Source: Chalara sp. BL73 (taxonomy: Eukaryota > Ascomycota > Leotiomycetes > Helotiales). Taken from it: 64,000 nt of DNA. Each line of letters begins with the position of its first letter. Position 1 is the first letter of the stretch. Position numbers and translations under genes: made by a program. The stretch is from assembly GCA_918026815.1 (NCBI GenBank), contig CAKJVC010000012.1:1674001-1738000 (forward strand), given 5' to 3'. Under the pieces are notes generated by a model. It searched no databases. It saw only the letters and a program-made list of their open reading frames with translations, and was not told the origin of the DNA. This document shows positions 41,131-52,170 of the stretch, piece by piece.

Positions 41131-44100
41131 TTATATCTCTTCACGTTCTACCCATTCCATGACCTTCAGCTCGAGGTGGTTTGAATCAATCAGCTGTTTT
41201 AGGGCTGTTGAGGCTTTACTTTTGGTCATAGAATCGGCAGGGTTGCTGTTGCCGTCGATTCACCTAACTTCCGTGATTTCCCTTCTCTTATATGACTGGC
41301 GGAGGCACATGATATCTATTATAAGCCTCTTCTTTTGAGTGGTTCCTAATTTGACGAGGCACTCGTAGAGGGATTTGGAATTCGTGCAAATAATCAGGGG
41401 TAAGTCGATCTTCAGGATAAGCTCGATCGACGACTTGAGTGTGGCTCTAATATCAAATCTATGGCCTATAGCGTAAAGCTCGGAAGCTAGTACGCTTCGG
41501 GTTACTCGTTTGCACTTAGTTGACGACTAATGGAGCACGTTGGCCTTGTTCGTAGCATCAGCTAGTACGATTACGTAGCCGATTTGTGATGATAAGTTTT
41601 TATTGTTAGCAAAACTTGCGTCCGTAAAAACGATCAAGCGGAGGGTTTTCGGATCTAGCGGAACGTAATTCAAGCTTCTGGCAGAGTTCTCGAGTTGCTA
41701 TTGGAGACGCTTGTTTAGGGCTGTAACGTCAGCTTTCTTAGGGTTGGTTACTTGGGCAGCACAGGATAGGTCAAAGGATGCTTCAGGCTGGCACATTAAA
41801 GCTATATAGGCTCCTCTAGCTCGTTGAGCCACGTATTGATCGTAAAGAGAAAGGCTAGTTCGGGTGATGCCTCTAGAGCTTGTTGCGGAGGTTGGCTTTT
41901 CACTTACGGTTACTAGGTTGTTGCACTGATTTTCTTGATTGACCGTAATAGTGCCTTCGTCCGTAAGGTGTATTGTGCACCCGTTGAATTTCATTGGTTG
42001 ACCGACAGTGAGGTGTTTTCGTTTTTTTGCGAGGAATTGGGCTTTTTCGAGCTGTTGCTGTTCAGCTGTTGCAAAAGAGCTATCAGCCAAGAAAAGGGTA
42101 TTATCAGTTTGCAAGCCTACAAGGCCAAAGGAATCGGCGTTTCGATATAGTAAGCACGGGTCGTAGGTCGAAAGGTTCATTTCTAAGTCTTTGACGTGGT
42201 GATTGTAATACGTCTTGAACCAGTGATTGCCGGCCTCTGGCACTCCGTAGAGAGGCTTTACGACCCGTAGGATTTCGCCTGGCTGTAGGTTTAGCTCCGT
42301 AAAGAGCTCTTGCGGGGGATTGATATAGAAGTCACGGTTCAGCTTCGTGACTGACTGAACGTAAGCCTGGGATATATCTCTCAAATAGAGCTTAATATCA
42401 GAGCTTTGCATGATCGCCGTAATACAGAGGATTAAACGTTGGCTCATCCGCTGAATTGTCGGTGATTGGGTAAGAACGATATCTTTTTCGTGATCGTTGT
42501 AGGCTTGAACAACTAAACGGGATTTTTCGTAGGCTTTGGTGGTGCTTTGATTCTTGATTTCGTCGACAAACCTTGAGTTGAATATGCGAATTCCTGAAGG
42601 AACGTTCTTTCGTGAAATAGTTTCAAATACGCCTTTTTCGAGAAGGCCGAGGATCTTTTTGTTACGGGATTCCTTGAACTGGTTCTCGGCCTGGGGAAGC
42701 TTTGATTGGAGGTGAATCACCACGTTAGCTGTAGCGTGGTGTTTACGGGGTCGGCCTGGGCCTCGTCGAATAGGCTGTTGCAAAGGGATCTGCGGTTCTG
42801 TAGCAGCAGGGATCTCTACAGTGATAGAGTCGCCGGTGATAGGGTCGCTAATAGCTTCAATAGCGTCTGGTTCCTCGTTGTTAGTAGCTGGTTTTTCAGG
42901 ATCTTTGCGAGTGAGGTAAGGCTTGACGCTTGTGCTACGGAAGGTTACAGGGCCGTTAGGCAGGGCTAGCACGCAGTTTTTTCTTTCTAGGCTGATAAGC
43001 TTAAATGGGCCTGACCAAAAGCCTGGCTGGCCTGTATTGCTTTCTCTCCACACTAGCACTTCAGAATTCAAGGGGAGGCCGTGAACAGCGGTCGTACTAG
43101 GGCCGTTACGGGCCTGTAGTGCGTCGGCGACCTGGCGTTTTGCCCGTAGTTTTTGAATCTCTTCCTGGGCCTTTTTCAGGGCCGTAGATCGTTGGCTGAC
43201 TGACGGGGAAGGTGCATTTAGTTCGGTTATGCGTGGATAGGCTCCGAAAACTAGTAGGGTAAGTACGATTCCGTTGGGGCCTGCGGAGTCGTTGATTGCT
43301 TTAAAGGTTATTTGAAGAGCGATATCTTTGTCGATTTCAGGGATCTCGGCAGTAATGATCTTGTAGATCCGGCGTACAAGAGCATGATAGCGTTCGGCCT
43401 TGCCGATCGAATGATGGGCCTCTACAGGAACAGCTTTAGTTGTAGAACCGACGTTAGCAGCGTATTGACGGAATTCTTTGCTGACGAAGTTTTTTCCTGC
43501 GTCGTGAGCTATAATATCGGGTGGGCCTAAATAGCTGTCAATCCAGTATGCTCGTAGGCTTTCCCAGGTGTGCTTTGCCGACAGGTTCTGAAGCCAACGG
43601 CCGGCCTGAAAAGCCGTAGCTTCGTCGACGACGTGTAAAAGGGGATCACCGTCGACATACATTATATCGACGATTACGCAATAATTGAACTCCACGTCGT
43701 TTTTGAGAGTAAACTTGAACCGGCCGGGAGATTTGCCGTGCTTTTGACAGTGATGGCAATAGCGAGTGATTTGCTCTAGCACGCTCTGGTTGTCGTTATG
43801 GCCGGCTCTCTCTAGTATTTGCTTTAGGCGATTTGCGGAAGGGTGGCCAAACCGCCGGTGGAGGCGTCGTAGTTCGACCTCTGTTAAATAGCAAGGGTTC
43901 AGGTCGAAGCTACGGGTGAGATACAGGCTCAACGAGGTGTTCCAAAGCATGAAAGGGTGTCCGTAACGTCTCACAACTGGAACGCTCTTTTGTGGAGTAA
44001 CTAGAACGTTGGTAAGGTTGTTGTAGTAAGCGTTCAGTCGATCAAGGTCGGCCAAACAAAGGAGGAATGGGGTATCGACCTCTACAACATGAAAGTCGAC

Positions 44101-46065
44101 TAGGCCAATCGGGGTTTCCACGGTGATCGAGCCTATCGACGAGGTTGATCCGATACCGAATTGGACGTTGACCATTCCTTTAGTTGATCTGTCGAGCTTC
44201 AGGGTCGTTGATTTGCTCAGGGCGACGTATTGGCCATAGCCAGCTGTTGATCGCTGAGAAGCACCTGTATCTATCATGATTCCTACAAATTCGGAGGAAG
44301 TGTAACGCGAACCCGCTTTGTAGGCAAACGGGTTGTTTTCGGTGAGGTTGCTGTTGTTGTCCGTGACGTCAAGCTTGGTGATAGCGTGATTGCACGCTCT
44401 ATTGGCTAGCTCGATAGCGGTGGTTGCGGCGCTATCGAAGTCGACGTCGCCATACGCCGTAAAGTTGACTACAGTCAGCTTGTTGTCAGGGTCGTCGGCG
44501 GTAGGCTTGTTGTCGGTGATGAGAGCTGTGAACGCTTCCTCTAGCTCATTGCCGAGATCCTCGTAGTTATCGCCTTCGTATTCCACGAGGTATTGACGGA
44601 AGCGTTCAGAGAATCCTGGGGCTTTTGTGTATCGGGATCCTAGCTGAGCCTGGAGCTTCGCTTTGGCTTGTTCTTGCTTCTTTCCAGGGTGATTCCATGA
44701 GCGGCAGTCTTCTTTATTGCAGACGTAGCAACGATTTGATCTTGAGGGTCGTTGGCTACGGCTTCTTTGGTAATCCGCAAAAGCACGGCCACGGTTGTAG
44801 GATCTACCAACCGGGCCACTTCGGTAGTATCTACGGTCCGTGAAATACGCGTCTTGCTCCGTAAAGTAGGCCGTAGATTGGTTCTCTCTTTCGTGGGCTA
44901 GAATTGATGATTTCAGCTTGTTGATAAAAGAGCCTAGAGTCTCTGATGGTTCTGGCATAGCGTATTTACAGGAGGGTACTCCCTGGCAGGCCATTACGAG
45001 CTTGTTATGGAGGAAAGCTATTCCACGGAGATCTGGAGTCAGACTGTGTTGTAAATTGCTCAGTTTTTCGACCAGGATATTAATGCAGTCTACGGTTGAT
45101 TTTTCGGGGTTCTTTTTGATCACTACTTCGAGGCTTGTTATGTTCCATTCATGAAGCTTTTGACGGCTGTATGCTGGGCCTTCGAAGAAGCCACGGATAT
45201 CCCTGATAGCTTGCTCGAACGTGCCTTTAGTCGGTAGGACAGCCGTGTAGTAGTGGCTTAAAGCAGTTTCTTTAAGGATACAGGGGAAAGCTCTGAGGTA
45301 GGCCTGCTGAGGAACCTCCGCGCGGTAGCAAAGGTCGTAAAAAATCGTTATGTGGAAATCGAAAGCAGAGCCAGTTCCGTCGTACTTTTGGTTATCCGTA
45401 ATCATTTTTGTGAGGTTTGCGATTTCTTTGCTATAGCCCGTAACATGCCCGTTAGCCACGGAGCCTGTAGCGCTGGAAAAAGGGGTGTGGGCTGGTTTCG
45501 GAAGGAGAAGACCGGTGTCATTAGCTTGATTTTGAGGGCCTATAGAACGTCGAAAAGGGGAGTTGGAGCGTGATGGAGGATTACGGTTCTCGACTTCAGG
45601 AGCGCGAGGGGTCGGTGGTTGCTCGCGGGCGGCACGGGCTATGATTGTATTGACATGTATGGAGCCGAAGCTATCTTCTCCTATTTCCTCCTGAACTTGA
45701 CGGATTTCGTCGAGAGTCCATTTATGACGTTCTTTTCTTTCTACACAATTATACAAAGCTTGTTCAAGAGTCATATCTTCCGTAATTGGCTCGAGGAAAA
45801 CTCCTTGCCGAAGGAGTAGCCATGCTAAGTCGCGGGTGTAACGCTTCTTTATTTCCGTGACTCGTTCAAATAGGTCGACTGTAAAGGCCTTGAATTCCTT
45901 GCGGAAATAGGCCCGTAGATCCTCATCTATATCATTGTGGTATTCATATTCCATGACTTTGTATTTGACAAATTCGGCCACTTTCTCGATAGGGGCTGCT
46001 GTTAGGTCGACCTTGTGGTTTTCCCACTTTTTCTCCAGCTTTAAGTGCTCACTGGATGGGGCCAT
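41131..46065 (-). pseudogene. Copia Gag-Pol polyprotein, stops in RNase H
   Basis: ATG at 46065 (MAPSSEHLKLEKKW); frame open to 41698. Order: Gag-like N-terminus; Cys/His motif CYVCNKEDCRSWNH; protease MIDTGASQRSTAGYGQ; integrase with HHCC (HRRFGHPSANRL...CHHCQKH) and core D/D/E (VDIMYVDGDP, AHDAGKNFVS, HHSIGKAERYH); reverse transcriptase (NSRFVDEIKN, DISQAYVQS, PLYGVPEAGNHW, LQTDNTLFLAD). The RT active site reads TDN where copia elements usually have DD. The RNase H region 41131-41697 is recognisable (FTDASFANNKNLSSQIGYV, LASELYAIG). It is broken by three stops in the place of Trp codons, plus TNS where TDS is usual. Confidence 0.92.
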
Positions 46066-46236
46066 GTTGGCAGAGGTGTTCGGTGCTTGTATGGGGTTTT
46101 GATTGGTGTTACGGGCCGTCAAGCAGGTGCTGTCGTGTTACCTGGGCTGCACGAGGCCGTAAAGGTGGGATTCGCGAATAGGGGTGATTTTGTTTGTAAT
46201 AAGTAGGTAAGAGTGGTTTTGATCTGCGCTGATCAG

Positions 46237-46430
46237 TGTTGGTATCACGGGCTTACCTTCCACGGGGCAAAAGGCGCAGCTCTACTTTGTAGGCCACGCT
46301 CTTGCTCTTGATGGATATGGTAATGATTGTTGTTGTATTAGGTTCTACTCTAGATTCTACAAAATGGGGGTTGTGCGGACCACGTGACCTGGTGGGTCAT
46401 ACGCGGATCCGTAAACCCCTACTTCCTACA
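46237..46430 (-). repeat. Copia 5' LTR (194 bp)
   Basis: Nearly identical to 40828-41021, followed by the CTAAG duplication. Confidence 0.95.
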
Positions 46431-46632
46431 CTAAGAAAACAAACTACAGGCAGAAGAAAGTAAGGAGAGCAGTGCTTTATATACAGGATGCTGGCCAGGG
46501 GCCAGTGTAAGCGAGCCCTGTAGCGTTGGTTGCCAAGCTCTGAGGTGCCGAGCCCTGTGGTAACAGGGGCCAAGCTCTACCGAGCTCTGCAGTGCTTGGC
46601 GCCAAGCTCGAGATAGGGCCAGGGCCGTGACA

Positions 46633-47281
46633 CCAACAAGCGTTGTTAGCTAGAGCGAGAATATCGTCGATAGAATCCTCAGCGGCGGTATGAAGGAAAG
46701 ACTGACTAGCCAGGTTGATAATATGACTCTGGCAGCGAATTCGATGAATTTTAAAGTCTTAATCTTTGCTGTATTTCTCATGAATAACTGCAAAAGTCAG
46801 TAGGAAAGCCTATTATTTTACAGAAAAAAAAAAGCGTTGAAAAAACCTTACTTTCGCTCATTTCGCGCATTATAACATTTATCGATGAAGCGTTGTCAGT
46901 TACTACAAAACCGAGCTTATAAAAGCTATTAAATACTTTCCAATCCTTTAAACGTTTAACAACGTGTAAAGCAAGATTTCGGCCTGTATAAGCACTAATT
47001 ATCTCATCCAAACTAAGAAGAATGCGGTCGTATTTGCTGTCGAAAATACCGTAGCAAATAATGACTAAAGTAGGTATGCTGTTAGGTGACGACTACGCGT
47101 CAGTTGTAATATGGATTTTTGACTGACAACGAGCAATTCTTTTTAATTAAGCTTTTTGTTGCTTTTCTAACATGCGATCAACTCATTTTTTTATTGTATA
47201 GCCCGTAGTAGAGAGATAAGCTGTCGCATGAGGATTGAGGTATTGTAAAATCGATCGGAATTCGTTGCTCTCCACCAAATT
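46633..47281 (-). pseudogene. hAT transposase, middle segment (inverted)
   Basis: Read from 47281 downward: LVESNEFRSILQYLNPHATA, then a stop, RMLEKQQKA, CQSKIHITTDA (first catalytic D region), LDEIISAYTGRNLALHVVKR, FYKLGFVVTDNASSINVIMR (second D region), an intron, then DFKIHRIRCQSHIINLASQS and DDILALANNACW. It joins the N-terminal segment at the AATTT site after flipping 40640-47281. The next part is at 51838 on the plus strand. Confidence 0.82.
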
Positions 47282-47809
47282 TGTAACAGCCAGAGCCGGT
47301 TAGAGACGGATAGGAGCTGAAGGGCCGCAAGCGGCATGCTCCATCCTGAGCAGCCACAAGCATGCAGCTACAGCAGCCACAGGCATACAGCTACAGCAGC
47401 CATAGGCATACAGCTACAGCAGCCATAGGCATACAGCTACAGCAGGCATACAGCTACAGCAGCCACAGGCATACAGCTACAGCAGCCATAGGCATACAGC
47501 TACAGCAGCCATACAGCTACAGCAGCCACAGGCGTACAGCTACAGCAGCCACAGGCATACAGCTACAGCAGCCATAGGCATACAGCTACAGCAGGCATAC
47601 AGCTACAGCAGCTACAGGCTGACTGCTACAGAACCACTGGAAGGATATAAGGAACAGCTAGAGCTTTCAGGAGGAAAGCAAGCTTGAGTTTATCTTCTGG
47701 ACTGACAAGCATCCTTTTGATATCAATACATCACTATTTCTACTACATTGCAGTCACGTGTTCTTACCTGTTATATTGCAATCCCTCCTGTTGCCCTCTA
47801 TTTGTTACA
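47282..47809 (+). repeat. Solo LTR, family B (528 bp), right partner of the large inversion
   Basis: TGTAACAGCCAGAGCC...CTCTATTTGTTACA, inverted relative to 40175-40639 and longer by a few minisatellite units. Flanks AAATT and GCCAC cross-match with the left copy. Within gypsy this copy originally had the TSD GCCAC on both sides. Confidence 0.93.
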
Positions 47810-47965
47810 GCCACAGACGAGGTCTGTGAAGATATAGGCCAAAGTCAAAGCTTGTATACACTAACTCCAGCTCCTAGCACATACTGGTTGAGCCGCTCTT
47901 CCTAATTAGTCGAGTTGAGCTATTACTACTACTTTTCTTTATTTTCGAATCTACTTTACAGCAAT

Positions 47966-49288
47966 ATGCTCACGACAAAAAAGAAGCTCGTCGAGAAAGG
48001 ACAAGGAACGCTCTCCAGACTTCCTTCGACAGAAGGTACTCTTTTGGTTCAACTAGGCGACTGTACTACCCTTGAAGCAACGTTGTCAGCTGCTACTTTT
48101 GAGGAAATGAGCCGGTCGTCAGCTAGCAAGGAACTTGAAGGAGACGTACGCAATCAATTGAATCAGCAGGTGGCTGATGTTTTAGGGACCTCTGTTTAGC
48201 TTTCAAACAGCCAGCTTCGTGTGTTACTAGAACGGTTAGCGGCTACGGGACCAAGCAACTTAGTCTTTTTAGTGGAGAAACCTTCGACTTTTCGATCACT
48301 TCGGAAACAAGGAAATGACCTAGACGCGTTACTATCAGACAGCTTATCTTTTGATAGCAACTATAGGCCTAAGTCTAGTAGGCGGCATAAGTTTCGGCTA
48401 TACTCAAAAAAACTTTCTCCGAAGCACCGAGACCCAGACTCCTTAGACGACGGCACTTCGCTTACGTACATTGCTTGGAAATCTTTATTACGAGGAAAGC
48501 TTAGAGCAAATGCGGACTGGTGGCCTACGGAACAAGAACGGATCGATTACGTGTTCGGCTGTACTACAGGTGAAGCACAACGTTATTTTTCGCTTCGGTA
48601 TAACGAAGATAGCTTGGAACTTTGGCTTTCTGTCGACGAAATGCTAGCTTACTTGGACACAATTTTTCGGAACTATTTTGAAGCCGAAGAAGCCGAAAAC
48701 CAGTTTTACGCTTTGAAACAACAAGCTGCACAGGACTTCAATGATTTTTATACCGAGTTTGCTCGCTTAGCTGCTATAGGACGAGTTTCTTTTTCGACCT
48801 GGAGAAGCTATTTGTGGAGAAAGCTAAATAGAGAATTCTAGAACCGACTTTTGGCTACACACTATCAGCACTTTACGTACCAAAAACTAGTACACGAATG
48901 TTAACGGCTAAGTATCGACTTGCAGGAATTCTATCGACAATTTCTTTCTATACTAGCTCGTTAAGCTAGGCTAAATGCTGTTTCGACTTTTAAACGTCAA
49001 GAACTTTTTCCGGCTCCGAAAGCTTACCGAGTCTTTTCGCCAGTACTTCAGCGTGCTACTCCGGGCCCAGCTACAGGCCGTGACAGCACTTTTAGCTCAG
49101 CTCGTAGTCTAGCCCCGGATCTGTCTTAAAGCACTTGCTTCAAATGCGGTGAAAAAGGGCATTTTGCAAGCTTTTGCTTAAATTCTTAAGCAATACCTAG
49201 AATTCAGGAAATTGAGCAAGAAGAGGCTTCAGGTGATGAAGCACAAGATGAGGCCGACGCAGATGAGTCGGAAAACGAACAGCTTTAA
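47966..49288 (+). pseudogene. gag: Gypsy gag, multiple stops
   Basis: Same protein as 405-1739, read from ATG 47966 (MLTTKKK). TAG or TAA replaces Gln codons at several places (for example after GTSV near 48197 and at about 48838). The zinc knuckle region is still readable (SNAVKKGHFASFCLNS-like). It cannot make full Gag. Confidence 0.88.
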
Positions 49289-49311
49289 GCTAAGGCTCCT
49301 TTTTTAGGGCT

Positions 49312-51422
49312 TACGTGTTCGATTTTCAACAGATCGATTTAAGTTTACTGATGGCCGGCAATTCTTTTACTGTAGCATGCACTTTTCACAAAAACGGGAT
49401 TGCAGTGCAGACTAAAGCTTTAGGTGATACCGGAGCCAGTGGTTATGTTTTTATTGACACTCGTTTTGCATTAGACTTTTGCCGTATTCTCGGGTTGAAG
49501 CCTAGACGGCTTTTTTATTCTATTTATCCGAAAGGATACGATGGTAAAAAAGGATTTTTTATCTTTCAGTACTTTTTGTTCAATATTGAGATTGATGGCC
49601 GCCGGATCTATAACTTTTCTTTACCTATTTTAAAGCTGGGCTTTTATGATATGATTCTCGGACGCAATTTCTTTGATTATTTTCGGATTTTAATTGATGT
49701 TTATTATCGACAGCTACGGTGGCTTTCAGAGTTTCCACCAGTACATACCTATTCCAGGACTATAGCTACTTACTTAAGGGACAATATCCGACTTCAGCAA
49801 GTTCAAATACAATACTAGCAGGACATGCTACGCCGAGACAAAGCAATCGCTAGAAACGACAAAAGACGCCTGGACGGCATTCAGATTAAAGCCTTGACAG
49901 TAAGCTTAGTTCAGGCTCTGCCAGCGAGAGACTGTTTGCACGTTTAGGCCGTACAGGCTGTTCAGCAGCCAGCCGTACAGGCTGTTTAGCAGCCGGTCGT
50001 TTAGGCTATACAGCCAGCTGTTTAAGCTGTTCAGGCGGTTTATACTGTTCGAGAAGCTACAGCTAGCTAGAAGCTCGTTTCTCAGAAATCGAGCTTTGCT
50101 ACAGCTAGCCAGAAGCTCGTGCCCCAGAAATCGAGCTTTGCTACAGCTAGCCGGAAGCTTACCCGAGCTAGCGCTTACGGGCTAACCTGGGCTCGAGAAA
50201 CCAGCAAAAGCCTGAAAGTCATGGCTAGTGAGCTTTCTCGCTTTTACGACTACTAGCCTGAGGCCAAGCCAGAACTTCAGCCAGGAGGCTTCGCTAAAGC
50301 AGGGGGAAATAGCCGGCTTGACAGCCGGCCTGTCCAGCGTGCACACTTAGATATCAAAATGATTTCCAGTAACGGGTTTATGCTAAACGCTCGGCAACAA
50401 GGAATCGAGCTATTTTCAATTACGCTAGACGGCCTAGTGTAACAACTCAAGCTGCACAGGGATCTCGATCCGTGGATCTAGATAGAAGGATGCAAAGGTG
50501 TGAACAACTATCAATTGTTATAACTAAGAGAACAAACTACAGGCGGAAGAAGGGAAGGAGAGCAGTGCTTTATATACAGGATGCTGGCCAGGGGCCAGTG
50601 TAAGCGAGCCCTGTAGCGTTGGCTGCCAAGCTCTGAGGTGCCGAGCCCTGTGGTAACAGAGGCCAAGCTCTACCGAGCTCTGCAGTGCTTGGCGCCAAGC
50701 TCGAGATAGGGCCAGGGCCGTGACATCGAATGGACATAGACTGGGCTTGTTTTAAGGACTTTGTCTTAGTTTTACAGCATATTAAGGAAGCTCGGAAAGA
50801 TGCTTAAGCTTATATTAAAAAGATTCACGAAGCTTGGGAATGGGCTAAAACTAGAATGGCCGAAGCTTAAAAGCAACAAGCAATACAAGCTAACAAGCAC
50901 CGACGACTAGTCGACTTTAAAGTTAAAGACAAAGTGTGGGTTTCGACAAAAAACTGGACTAGCGAACGGCCAAGCCGAAAACTAGGCTACTAGAATGAAG
51001 GCCTATACGAAATCACTGAACAAGTAGGTTACTCGTATCGCTTAAAGCTTCCAGAAGGCAATCAGCTTTATAACGTTTTTGCACCGGAACTTTTGCGGAA
51101 AGACTTTGGTGACCCGCTACCAGGCCAGCATCAAGAGCCTCCAGTACCTGTAGTTTACAACTAACAACCGGAATGGGAAATCGAGCAAGTTTTGCAAAGC
51201 CGAAAGTACTGCCGAAAGCTTCAGTACCAGGTAAAATGGGTAGGCATAGATTACGACCCTGTATTTTATGATGCCGAAGGATTCAAAGGGGCGCTATACA
51301 AGCTGAAAGCTTTCCACAACGAGTACTTTAAAGCTAAAGGTTTTCCGGCAAATTTACAATACTGGCTTGATTGCTACTTGCAGGGCAAGGAACTAGCTGA
51401 TCGCCTGAATGACAATGGGTAA
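49312..51422 (+). pseudogene. pol: Gypsy pol: protease, then deletion, then integrase end and chromodomain
   Basis: Protease with DTGASGYVFIDTRF, then a linker with stops. The frame reaches ARQQGIELFSITLDGL and meets the LTR at 50438. After 50725 it resumes at RMDIDWACFKDFV (integrase end) and the chromodomain-like block EWEIEQVLQSRKY, LQYQVKWVGIDYDPVFY, ending LNDNG. About 2.5 kb present in the full copy is missing. Confidence 0.88.
50438..50725 (-). repeat. Gypsy LTR inside the decayed gypsy copy (288 bp)
   Basis: TGTAACAACTC...GGGCCGTGACA, opposite to the host element. Flanks CCTAG and TCGAA differ and belong to pol sites about 2.5 kb apart, so it marks a deletion between two LTR insertions. 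Confidence 0.93.
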
Positions 51423-51549
51423 AGCATGCTACGGAAGCCGGGAAGGTGGATTTTTTGATTTTTGATTTTTGATTTTTGATTTTTGATTTTTACATTCCAT
51501 TTTTGATCCGCCGTAGCTTGAGGGCAAGCTACACTGGAGGGGGGGGTAA

Positions 51550-51837
51550 TGTCACGGCCCTGGCTTTATTTCGAGCTTGGCGCTAAGCACTGCAGAGCTC
51601 GGTAGAGCTTGGCCCCTGTTACTACAGGGCTCGGCACTTCAGAGCTTGGCAACCAACGCTACAGGGCTCGCTTACACTGGCCTTTGGCCAGCATCCTGTA
51701 TATAAAGCACTGCTCTCCTTACCTTCTTCTGCCTGTAGTTTGTTCTCTTAGTTATAACAATTGATAGTTGTTCACACCTTTGCATCCTTCTACCTAGATC
51801 CACGGATCGAGATCCCTGTGCAGCTTGAGTTGTTACA
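51550..51837 (+). repeat. Gypsy 3' LTR (288 bp) of the plus copy
   Basis: TGTCACGGCCCTGGC...GAGTTGTTACA, preceded by a G-rich polypurine tract (GGAGGGGGGGG) and, further up, TTTTTGA repeats. The outer flank CAAAG does not match the outer flank GTTGG of the 5' LTR. Confidence 0.94.
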
Positions 51838-52170
51838 CAAAGTAAATTAAAACTAATCAAGTACAATAGTTACTAATTGTTCCTATTTTCAATTAGGTGG
51901 CATTCTCTTTTAAGAACGATCAAATCAATTTTATCACTTTATATTCGTGAAGCTTTACCCAAATTCTACAAAAAGCACCCCAGCGCAATTCCTTTTCCTG
52001 ATCGAATTACCAGCGACGATTACATTAAGCTAGAACGTATTGTAAAGTTCCTTCAGCCTCTCGAAAATGCTACTTTATTTACGGAATCACACAAAAGTAC
52101 TATTGAGAGATAGTTACCGAATTTGGAGTTCGTGATAGAGTGTTTTAAGAAAGGCAAAAAGCGCTATAAA
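51838..52170 (+). pseudogene. hAT transposase, segment before the second gypsy insertion
   Basis: Reads IRWHSLLRTIKSILSLYIRE, SAIPFPDRITSDDYIKLERI, FLQPLENATLF, one stop in the place of Trp, LPNLEFVIECFKKGKKRYK. It continues at 58814 after removal of the gypsy element. Some sequence between this and the middle segment is missing. Confidence 0.82.

Larger units (their letters stand above)
40828..46430 (-). mobile_element. Full-length Ty1/copia element (5603 bp)
   Basis: LTRs 40828-41021 and 46237-46430 (194 bp each, one difference noticed, GGGTTA versus GGGTCA), 5-bp TSD CTAAG on both sides. Coding is on the minus strand: one long gag-pol frame, with three stops confined to the RNase H end. 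CTGATCAG directly follows the 5' LTR, where a primer-binding site is expected. It is inserted in the gypsy LTR. Confidence 0.96.
40737..46632 (-). repeat. Gypsy 5' LTR split by the copia insertion
   Basis: 40737-40827 and 46431-46632 together make one gypsy LTR (TGTAACAACTC...GGGCCGTGACA). CTAAG is duplicated around the copia element. This is the 5' LTR of the gypsy copy continuing at 47810, displaced by the inversion. The outer flank, in original orientation, is GTTGG. Confidence 0.9.
47810..51837 (+). mobile_element. Decayed Ty3/gypsy copy (plus), displaced 5' LTR, deleted RT
   Basis: Leader from 47810, gag 47966-49288, pol 49312-51422, 3' LTR 51550-51837. The 5' LTR lies at 40737-46632 because of the inversion. 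Compared with 52171-58813, the coding strand has lost many C to T; most changes are silent, Pro/Ser to Leu/Phe, His to Tyr, or Gln to stop. RT, RNase H and most of the integrase are missing and replaced by an inverted LTR (50438-50725). Confidence 0.92.

Noticed and set aside
47362..47577. Frame with repeated Gln-Leu-Gln and Tyr-Ser units
   Set aside because: It is a translation of the family-B LTR minisatellite.
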